In this document: positions 1 to 4,785 of the stretch, one piece after another
How the letters are laid out: the number at the start of each line of letters is the position of its first letter
Numbering within the stretch: position 1 is the first letter of the stretch
DNA from: Deltaproteobacteria bacterium
Lineage (GTDB): Bacteria; Desulfobacterota; Desulfobacteria; Desulfobacterales; Desulfobacteraceae
DNA: 8,202 nucleotides
NCBI GenBank assembly: GCA_019314105.1
Contig: JAFCZY010000060.1
Span: 1-8,202 of the forward strand
Direction of reading: 5' to 3'
Notes under the pieces: model-generated
The model's database searches: none
Seen by the model: only the letters and a program-made list of their open reading frames with translations
What the model was told of the DNA's origin: nothing
Program-made: the position numbers and the translations under genes

Positions 1-1
1 G

Positions 2-637
2 CTTTTACTGTATCCTGAGGAGATTGATGCCTTTCTGAATACCGTGATACCCAAAATTTCAAATACACTTTCTATAAAATTAAGATTAGGTAGAAAATCA
101 AAAGATGAAATTTTCAAAGTCTTGCCTGTTTTAAATAAATATCCCTTAGATGAAATTATTCTCCACTCTAGAACCGGGTTACAGATGTATGAGGGGACAT
201 CGGATCATGATGCATTTGAAAAAGCGCTTCTTTGCAGCCGGCACCCGCTCACTTATAACGGTGATATAATAAATTTAAGTTCCTTTCATACCATTCAAAA
301 AAAATTCCCCCATGTCAGACGGTTCATGATTGGCCGGGGACTTCTTTCCAATCCGTTCCTTGCAGAAGATATAAAAAAAATTATTGTGAATAAAAATAAA
401 ATAGGCCGATTAAAAGAGTTTCATGATGATCTTTTTGACAACTATCAAAAAATATTCTCCGGTCCAGCTCATTTAACCGGACGAATGAAAGGATTCTGGA
501 GCTATCTTGGCCCGTCTTTTAAACAGAGCAAAAAACTATTGAAAAATATACTGAAAACTAACTCTATCACTGAATACCAGAACAGGGTGGGATGCTTTTT
601 TAATGCTGGACTTGAATTGATTGAAATGTTAAAATAA
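2..637 (+). CDS. tRNA-dihydrouridine synthase family protein, 5'-truncated by the window edge
   Basis: The frame is open from base 2 to the TAA at 635-637, giving about 211 residues of a Dus-type flavoenzyme; the true start lies upstream, and the GTG at 44 is internal. Dus enzymes reduce uridine to 5,6-dihydrouridine in tRNA using FMN and NADPH. Hallmarks in family order: SIKLRLG with its FMN-contacting Lys (codon 77-79), LHSRTGLQMYEG with the His/Arg pair (His codon 164-166), YNGDI (from about 254), and MIGRGLLSNPF (from about 329), which binds the FMN phosphate. The catalytic Cys of the NxGCP motif would lie before the window, so activity cannot be judged. The C-terminal part is the helical tRNA-binding domain. 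The distant match to the DusB at 3109-4074 makes this a different Dus subgroup, not a recent duplicate. A UspA gene follows after 34 bases and may share the transcript. Subfamily uncertain. Confidence 0.88.
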   Translation, partial: LLLYPEEIDAFLNTVIPKISNTLSIKLRLGRKSKDEIFKVLPVLNKYPLDEIILHSRTGLQMYEGTSDHDAFEKALLCSRHPLTYNGDIINLSSFHTIQKKFPHVRRFMIGRGLLSNPFLAEDIKKIIVNKNKIGRLKEFHDDLFDNYQKIFSGPAHLTGRMKGFWSYLGPSFKQSKKLLKNILKTNSITEYQNRVGCFFNAGLELIEMLK

Positions 638-671
638 CCGGTACTTAAATAAAAAAACAGGAGTAATAAAA

Positions 672-1199
672 ATGGTTCAACCGACAAAAAATATCCTTTT
701 TGCATCTGATCTTTCCACCGATATGAAACAGGTTTTTGAGCATGCTGCTACTTTGGCCATCTGTAATAATGCCAATATTATCGTTCTTCATGTAATGGAA
801 GAAACGCAGCACGCTGAAAAACGAATCCGCATGGCATTTGGCGAACAATTATATCAAAACTTAAAATCCAGGCATAAAGACGGGGCAAGAGACATCCTGA
901 TAGGAAAAAATATTGATGCCCTGAAAATCCGTCAGGCCATTGCCGGTTTTTTTGAAGGTGCTGAACAGAATAAAGAAGCCGCTGAAAATAATTCCCTGAT
1001 TTCAAAAATTCTGGTGTCTGAAAGCACTTCCATTGCAGATGAAATTGTATCAACCGTTAAAGAAGAAGGCTGCAACTTGATCGTTATGGGGTGTAAACAA
1101 CAGGGCCTTCTGGCAGAAGCCATGGGGGACCATGTGGTCCGAAAAGTATTGAAACGATCCAATGTTCCGGTCTTTATCGTTCCATTTGTAGAAAAATAA
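672..1199 (+). CDS. Universal stress protein family (UspA-like), 175 aa
   Basis: Cytoplasmic stress protein with the Usp alpha/beta nucleotide-binding fold. The N-terminus KNILFASDLS (residues 6-15) is the usual first strand and loop with the conserved Asp13. NANIIVLHVMEE (33-44) is the second strand. NLIVMG (135-140) and VPVFIV (165-170) are the last strands. The ATP-binding signature G-x2-G-x9-G-S/T is degraded: the sequence reads GCKQQGLLAEAMGD (140-153), with Asp where Ser/Thr is normal and no regular G-x2-G, so this may be a non-ATP-binding Usp. At 175 residues it is longer than the usual 140 or so because of an insertion-rich middle part (about 50-110). The ATG at 672 has CAGGAG at 658-663, a good spacing of 8 bases. 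It lies 34 bases after the Dus gene with no clear promoter between. Target unknown; Usp function varies widely. Confidence 0.9.
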   Translation: MVQPTKNILFASDLSTDMKQVFEHAATLAICNNANIIVLHVMEETQHAEKRIRMAFGEQLYQNLKSRHKDGARDILIGKNIDALKIRQAIAGFFEGAEQNKEAAENNSLISKILVSESTSIADEIVSTVKEEGCNLIVMGCKQQGLLAEAMGDHVVRKVLKRSNVPVFIVPFVEK

Positions 1200-1219
1200 A
1201 TAACGGCGCTCTTCTTTCT

Positions 1220-2641
1220 TCAGCGTTCTTTGCCCCTGGCAAAGGTTACCCCTATCCCAAAAACTGAAAGAATAGCGCCCATCAGCATTGTTCGCTTAAA
1301 ACTAATCATAAAAAAAGGCTCCATTTCTACCAAATAATTTTCAAGGCTTGAGCCATTTGTAAGTGTTGAAAAAGACCTGGTAAAAATCAATCCGGCCAAG
1401 GCAACTCCGATCACCATCCCGAGATTCCTGGACGTCGCAACAGCCCCGGAGGCGATCCCGCGTCTTGACAATGGCACACAACTCAGAATAGCCGTATTAT
1501 TGGGAGACACAAAAAGCGCTGTTCCGATTCCTGCAAGGGCAATCCGCCACAGAATTGATAAAACTCCCATGGACGGATGAATCTGCATTAATGAAATCAG
1601 AGACACTGCCAGGATACTCATCCCAATCACGCACAACCACCTTGAACCAAAGGTATTATACAGCATCCCTGACACGGGACTGACAAACAAAAGGAATAAA
1701 AAAAGAACAATCATGATCGAACCTGTTTTTGATGCGGAAAAACCACAGGGATATGTCAGATAAAACGGCATCATAAAAACAATAACAAAAAGAGCCGCAA
1801 ATAAAATAGCCGAAGAAATTACAGGAAAGATAAATAATTTTATTTTCAAAAGTTCCATATCAAACAAGGGGTAGTCCGATCTTGCCTCATTTGCCACGAA
1901 ACCGATACTTGCCAGAATGCAAAGGCCTGCAAATGAGAGGGACGGAATCGAAGCTATCCCCCACCGGGACAATTGTGTCAAAAAAATAATCAGACTTGAT
2001 ATGATAAGGATCAATAAAACACTTCCTGTTTTATCCATGGGTTCATTACTTCCCCGAGCTGTGGGGATTCCTTTTAAAACGAACATACCGCCAATGACAG
2101 CAGCGATTCCAATGGGAATATTGATATAAAAAATAAACCGCCAGGAAAAATATTCAAGAATAATTCCGCCAACGGCCGGACCGGTTGTAAGCCCTGCAGC
2201 AACCACCGCCCCCATCATGCCCAGTACTTTCCCCCGCTCCTGAACAGGGAAGACATCTACAATCAGGGCAGGCGAACAGGCCATCAGCATAGAAGCCCCA
2301 AACCCCTGAACAACCCTGGAAACAATTAAAAGTTGAGGGGTTCGGGCCATACCACATAATAGAGAACCGGCCACAAACAGGGTAAACCCCAGGATATAAA
2401 CCGGTGCTCTGCCTTTAATATCCGAAAATCTGCCAAAGGTTAAAAGCAAAGAAGAAACCGTCACAAGATAAATTAAGACCACCCATTGAATGGTTTGCAA
2501 ATCTGTTTGCAAGTCCTGCATCATATACGGCAGGGCTATATTGACGATACTGGAATCCAGAGTTGACATAAAAATTGAAGTGGCAACAAGGAAAAAAATT
2601 TTCCATTTTTTTTTATCAACAGGGAGCATATTTTCATCCAT
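1220..2641 (-). CDS. MFS transporter, DHA2 (EmrB/QacA-like, 14-TMS) drug:H+ antiporter family
   Basis: Inner-membrane proton-driven exporter of the DHA2 family, 473 residues from the ATG at 2641. It is highly hydrophobic throughout. Family motifs, in this numbering: LDSSIVNIALP (28-38, the D1 motif of helix 1), GRFSDIKGRAPVYILG (70-85, motif A in the loop between helices 2 and 3), SRVVQGFGAS (108-117, motif B with its Arg), and GLTTGPAVGG (150-159, antiporter motif C), followed by SWRFIFYINIPIG. Length fits 14 helices. Substrate cannot be told from sequence; no membrane-fusion or outer-membrane partner gene is adjacent, so a stand-alone pump is likely. The frame runs back to a TTG at 2680, but no ribosome site precedes it and a candidate promoter sits inside that stretch, so 2641 (or the ATG at 2629, preceded by GGATGA) is preferred. 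It is convergent with uspA and divergent from 2681-3085, so it stands as its own unit. Confidence 0.93.
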   Translation of the reverse strand: MDENMLPVDKKKWKIFFLVATSIFMSTLDSSIVNIALPYMMQDLQTDLQTIQWVVLIYLVTVSSLLLTFGRFSDIKGRAPVYILGFTLFVAGSLLCGMARTPQLLIVSRVVQGFGASMLMACSPALIVDVFPVQERGKVLGMMGAVVAAGLTTGPAVGGIILEYFSWRFIFYINIPIGIAAVIGGMFVLKGIPTARGSNEPMDKTGSVLLILIISSLIIFLTQLSRWGIASIPSLSFAGLCILASIGFVANEARSDYPLFDMELLKIKLFIFPVISSAILFAALFVIVFMMPFYLTYPCGFSASKTGSIMIVLFLFLLFVSPVSGMLYNTFGSRWLCVIGMSILAVSLISLMQIHPSMGVLSILWRIALAGIGTALFVSPNNTAILSCVPLSRRGIASGAVATSRNLGMVIGVALAGLIFTRSFSTLTNGSSLENYLVEMEPFFMISFKRTMLMGAILSVFGIGVTFARGKER

Positions 2642-2644
2642 TCT

Positions 2645-2672
2645 TTGTAGTAATGGAAAGATTATGTTATAT
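2645..2672 (+). promoter_or_regulatory. Candidate promoter for the 134-aa gene and dusB
   Basis: TTGTAG (2645-2650), a 16-base spacer and TTATAT (2667-2672) resemble a sigma70 promoter. It overlaps the candidate promoter of the divergent MFS gene. Start of transcription would fall near 2679, so a TTG start at 2681 would be nearly leaderless, while a GTG start at 2714 would have a short leader with GGGAG. Weak evidence in AT-rich DNA. Confidence 0.3.
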
Positions 2673-2687
2673 GAAGCCAATTGACAA
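2654..2687 (-). promoter_or_regulatory. Candidate promoter for the MFS gene
   Basis: On the minus strand TTGTCA (2687-2682) is followed after 15 bases by CATAAT (2666-2661), or after 17 by TAATCT. Each resembles sigma70 boxes, and transcription would begin about 10-20 bases before the ATG at 2641. The spacing is not ideal and the area is AT-rich, so this is only a suggestion. Confidence 0.3.
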
Positions 2688-3085
2688 GAAAAATAAAAAT
2701 AGATGGGAGAGCTGTGGCTGCTGTTAATGAAGTTATCTTAATATATCTTGAAGATACGCCCATCTCTTTTGCAAGGGTGGAAAATATCCTACCGGATGCA
2801 AAAAAAGACTGGTATCACATCAAATTACTACTGCTCCAAATCCCTTTGCAGGTTGTCACCTGGACGTTAAAAGATGATTACATTAATGGCCAGGAGTTTC
2901 ATATGAATGGTAAAAAAATGAAACTGGAAACGGTTGAAAGCCCTGTTGAAGATCTGCCGTTATCAAAGCCAGATAATTCTTCCGATCAAAATACCAAAAA
3001 AAATACTGACTCCGGGAAAAAGGAACCCGCCAAGATCATCTCTTTTTCCGACTTAAAAAAAAATCATGAGCCGGAATCCGGATAA
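2681..3085 (+). CDS. Hypothetical protein, about 134 aa, upstream of dusB
   Basis: I do not recognise this protein. Residues 4-85 look like a compact mixed strand/helix domain (IKIDGRAVAAVNEVILIYLE, then DWYHIKLLLLQIPLQVVTW, then INGQEFHMNGKKMKLETV). Residues 86-116 are a Ser/Asp/Lys/Pro-rich linker likely to be disordered, and the C-terminus ends in a short ordered-looking KIISFSDLKKN motif (118-128). There is no signal peptide and no long membrane helix, so it should be cytoplasmic. The start is uncertain: TTG at 2681 has only a weak GAAG before it, while an in-frame GTG at 2714 is preceded by GGGAG (2705-2709) but would cut into the first predicted strand. dusB starts 23 bases after its stop on the same strand, so the two are probably co-transcribed, which hints at a role near RNA or translation but proves nothing. 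Confidence 0.75.
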   Translation: MTRKIKIDGRAVAAVNEVILIYLEDTPISFARVENILPDAKKDWYHIKLLLLQIPLQVVTWTLKDDYINGQEFHMNGKKMKLETVESPVEDLPLSKPDNSSDQNTKKNTDSGKKEPAKIISFSDLKKNHEPESG

Positions 3086-3094
3086 AATTTTATC
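3081..3094. repeat. Perfect 14-bp palindrome between the 134-aa gene and dusB
   Basis: GATAAAATTTTATC is identical to its own reverse complement and covers the stop codon of the upstream gene (TAA, 3083-3085). There is no loop, so it is more like a DNA-protein site than an RNA hairpin. Being entirely AT in its core, it could also be chance. Confidence 0.4.
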
Positions 3095-3108
3095 TGCCTC
3101 AAACAGAA

Positions 3109-4074
3109 ATGAAAATTAAAGACCTGTCTATAAACGGAAAAACTTTTTTAGCACCCCTTGCAGGGGTTACCAACCTGCCGTTTCGATTGCTTGTAAAAGA
3201 ATGCGGTTGTGGTGTTGTCTGTTCTGAAATGGTCAGTGCCAAAGGTATTTTTTATAATTCAAAAAAAACTCTGGATCTTTTATCGTCTAAAAAAGAAGAA
3301 CAGCCCTTGTCTGTCCAATTATTCGGTTCTGATCCAGACACCATGGCAAAAGGGGCAAAAGTTATACAGGACCTGAACATTGCCGACATTATTGATATAA
3401 ATTTTGGTTGCAGTGTGAAAAAAGTCGTAAAACAGGGGGCCGGAGTTGCATTGATGAAAGATCCCGAACTCAGTAAAACAATCCTGACAGCCATTCGTAA
3501 AGAAATTGATCTGCCATTGACAATAAAAATCAGATCGGGCTGGGATCATTCAGGACAACAGGCATTTGAAATTACAAAAATTGCACAGGATGCAGGAGTT
3601 GATGCCATAATTATACACCCCAGAACTGCAAGCCAGGGATTTAAAGGCAAGGCAAACTGGAAATTAATAAAAAAATTAAAGCAGCAATTGTCTATTCCTG
3701 TTATTGGCAATGGCGATATTAATCGTGTTGAAGATGCCCAAAAAATGATTGCGCAGACCGGATGCGATGCGGTTATGGTTGGGCGAGCTGCCATGAAAAA
3801 TCCGTTTCTCCTGTCCCAGATTGACGATTTTCTTGTTACCGGATCTTATAAACCCCCTTCAAATTACGACATCTTCAGAACAATGGAACGGCTGACCGAG
3901 ATGTATGTGGCTTATTTTGGAGAAAAGCCTGCCTGCAAAATGCTCCGAGGCAGGCTTTCATGGTTTATTAAAGGAATCCCGGGATGTTCTACATTCAGAA
4001 AAAATCTATCCTGTATCAATTCAAAGCATCATGTATTGACACTCATTAAAGAATTTGAAACCGGTATAGTGTAA
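3109..4074 (+). CDS. dusB: tRNA-dihydrouridine synthase B
   Basis: FMN- and NADPH-dependent enzyme that reduces a D-loop uridine of tRNA to dihydrouridine. It has 321 residues, the same length as E. coli DusB as I recall it. The TIM-barrel N-terminus shows LAPLAGVTNLPFR (14-26, FMN site), SVQLFG (68-73), the active-site INFGCSVKKV (97-106) with catalytic Cys101, TIKIRSGW (138-145, Lys140), IIHPRTASQGFKG (168-180, His170 and Arg172), VIGNGDI (198-204) and MVGRAAMKNP (223-232, FMN phosphate). The C-terminal helical domain carries ACKMLRGRLSWFIKGIPG, typical of DusB. Ser102 replaces the usual Pro of NxGCP; the nucleophile is kept, so the enzyme should be active. The ATG at 3109 has only a weak ribosome site; the stop of the 134-aa gene 23 bases upstream suggests translation within the same message. 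The queF stop faces it 4 bases after its own stop. Confidence 0.95.
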   Translation: MKIKDLSINGKTFLAPLAGVTNLPFRLLVKECGCGVVCSEMVSAKGIFYNSKKTLDLLSSKKEEQPLSVQLFGSDPDTMAKGAKVIQDLNIADIIDINFGCSVKKVVKQGAGVALMKDPELSKTILTAIRKEIDLPLTIKIRSGWDHSGQQAFEITKIAQDAGVDAIIIHPRTASQGFKGKANWKLIKKLKQQLSIPVIGNGDINRVEDAQKMIAQTGCDAVMVGRAAMKNPFLLSQIDDFLVTGSYKPPSNYDIFRTMERLTEMYVAYFGEKPACKMLRGRLSWFIKGIPGCSTFRKNLSCINSKHHVLTLIKEFETGIV

Positions 4075-4078
4075 GCTT

Positions 4079-4483
4079 TTATTCTTTTTCATAAACAGCT
4101 GTTGCGATGGAACTGACTCCCCCCCTGGGGGTAAACTCACCGGTTACTTCCATTCTTAAGGGCTTTAAAACACAAACCAGATCATCCAGAATCTTGTTGA
4201 CCACATGTTCATAAAACATACCGACATTTCTAAATTGCAATAAATAATATTTTAACGACTTCAGCTCTACAATACACTCATCCGGTCTGTATCTTATCGT
4301 GATACAACCGTTATCCGGCAGGCCTGTCATGGGACATACCGATGTATATTCCGGCTGTTTTATAATGATGTCAATGCTTCGTCGGGACTTATATGCGTAT
4401 TCTATCGGCTGCAAAATGTCAGTTTTTACAATACTTGGATCTTCAATTCTGTAATTGGTCTTATACGTTTTGTTTTCAATCAT
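4079..4483 (-). CDS. queF: NADPH-dependent 7-cyano-7-deazaguanine reductase QueF
   Basis: Cytoplasmic tunnelling-fold enzyme that reduces the nitrile of preQ0 to the aminomethyl group of preQ1 with two NADPH, the last free-base step of queuosine synthesis. It is the short unimodular type (134 residues, like the Bacillus form). The catalytic motif SVCPMTGLPD (48-57) holds nucleophile Cys50 and the general acid Asp57. The QueF motif ELKSLKYYLLQFRN (73-86) binds NADPH. FYEHVVNKI (90-98) gives the Glu92/His93 pair for substrate, and GEFTPRGGVSS (115-125) is the usual C-terminal strand. The ATG at 4483 is preceded by AAGGA at a spacing of about 10 bases, which lies in one arm of a small hairpin. 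A clear promoter lies upstream. No other queuosine gene is in the window, but two Dus genes nearby make this a loose tRNA-modification neighbourhood. Confidence 0.96.
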   Translation of the reverse strand: MIENKTYKTNYRIEDPSIVKTDILQPIEYAYKSRRSIDIIIKQPEYTSVCPMTGLPDNGCITIRYRPDECIVELKSLKYYLLQFRNVGMFYEHVVNKILDDLVCVLKPLRMEVTGEFTPRGGVSSIATAVYEKE

Positions 4484-4493
4484 GTTTCAATTG

Positions 4494-4508
4494 TCCTTAC
4501 ATTAAGGA
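4494..4508 (-). promoter_or_regulatory. Small hairpin covering the queF Shine-Dalgarno
   Basis: In the queF leader, TCCTTA and TAAGGA pair perfectly around a 3-base loop (4508-4494 read on the minus strand). The right arm contains the AAGGA that serves as queF ribosome site, so folding would hide it. The stem is only 6 bp with a tight loop, so it is modest in stability. It does not match the preQ1 riboswitch consensus I know. Confidence 0.45.
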
Positions 4509-4528
4509 TAAACTTTCATAAATAATAA

Positions 4529-4557
4529 ATTTTATCACAAAGAAAATGATGTTTCAA
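4529..4557 (-). promoter_or_regulatory. queF promoter (sigma70-like)
   Basis: On the minus strand TTGAAA (4557-4552) is followed after exactly 17 bases by TAAAAT (4534-4529). Start of transcription would be near 4522, giving a leader of about 39 bases to the ATG at 4483. The -35 box is part of a GTTTGAAA octamer that occurs twice more in this intergenic region. Confidence 0.55.
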
Positions 4558-4581
4558 ACAATTAAAACAACGAACAGAACA

Positions 4582-4604
4582 CCTTTGCCACCATTTGGGA
4601 AAGG
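4582..4604. repeat. Inverted repeat between two divergent promoters
   Basis: CCTTT (4582-4586) pairs with AAAGG (4600-4604), then after a G/G mismatch CC (4588-4589) pairs with GG (4597-4598), leaving the 7-base centre 4590-4596. It lies between the queF promoter and the promoter at 4619, outside both expected transcripts, so an operator is a more natural reading than an RNA structure. Short enough to be chance. Confidence 0.35.
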
Positions 4605-4618
4605 GTATTAAAAAAAAC

Positions 4619-4647
4619 TTGACAAACGGTTTGAAAAAAAGGATAAA
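4619..4647 (+). promoter_or_regulatory. Promoter of the 255-aa gene (sigma70-like) with an overlapping inverted repeat
   Basis: A perfect TTGACA (4619-4624) is followed after 17 bases by GATAAA (4642-4647). Transcription would start near 4654, giving a leader of about 130 bases. The -35 and spacer carry the inverted repeat CAAAC-G-GTTTG (4623-4633), flanked by TT (4619-4620) and AA (4636-4637), placed where a repressor would block RNA polymerase. Confidence 0.6.
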
Positions 4648-4656
4648 TACATGCTT

Positions 4657-4673
4657 CTAATATGTGCTAATAT
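4657..4673 (+). repeat. Direct repeat CTAATAT, 10-bp period
   Basis: CTAATAT occurs at 4657-4663 and again at 4667-4673, one DNA helical turn apart and just after the predicted transcription start. Such spacing would place two bound subunits on the same face of the DNA. The unit is short and AT-rich, so confidence in function is low. Confidence 0.4.
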
Positions 4674-4700
4674 TTAAAGAAATTGTAACCTTTCTTTAAA
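4673..4700 (+). repeat. Perfect 10-bp inverted repeat in the leader of the 255-aa gene
   Basis: TTTAAAGAAA (4673-4682) and TTTCTTTAAA (4691-4700) are exact reverse complements around the 8-base loop 4683-4690. No T-run follows in either direction, so it is not an intrinsic terminator. It lies within the predicted 5' leader and could act as an RNA stem-loop or as a DNA operator. Confidence 0.6.
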
Positions 4701-4776
4701 AATCAATGCGTTTGAAAAATTTAAGTACTTTTCATCAAATTTGGTAGCGCCATTTTTTGATATTTTTAAATAGTCC

Positions 4777-4783
4777 AAGGAGG
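4777..4783 (+). promoter_or_regulatory. Very strong Shine-Dalgarno that bears on the start of the 255-aa gene
   Basis: AAGGAGG is a near-perfect complement to the 16S rRNA tail. It lies only 2 bases before the ATG at 4786 but 11 bases before the second in-frame ATG at 4795. The first spacing is too short for efficient initiation and the second is workable, so the second Met may be the real start. Confidence 0.75.
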
Positions 4784-4785
4784 GC

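Noticed and set aside
1202..1227. Intrinsic terminator between uspA and the MFS gene
   Set aside because: Only 4-bp pairings (AACG/CGTT or CGCT/AGCG) with bulges are possible, although a T-rich stretch follows on the minus strand. Too weak to annotate.
4027..4096. Terminator between dusB and queF
   Set aside because: AAAGAAT and ATTCTTT could pair but across a 26-base loop, and no GC-rich stem precedes the T-rich stretch.
4484..4522. preQ1 riboswitch in the queF leader
   Set aside because: The short leader lacks the GC-rich first stem and the CUACACC-type loop and A-rich tail of the class I consensus, and it is too short for classes II or III.
4651..4673. Start of a CRISPR-like repeat array
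   Set aside because: Only two 7-base copies with a 3-base gap; no further repeats or spacers.
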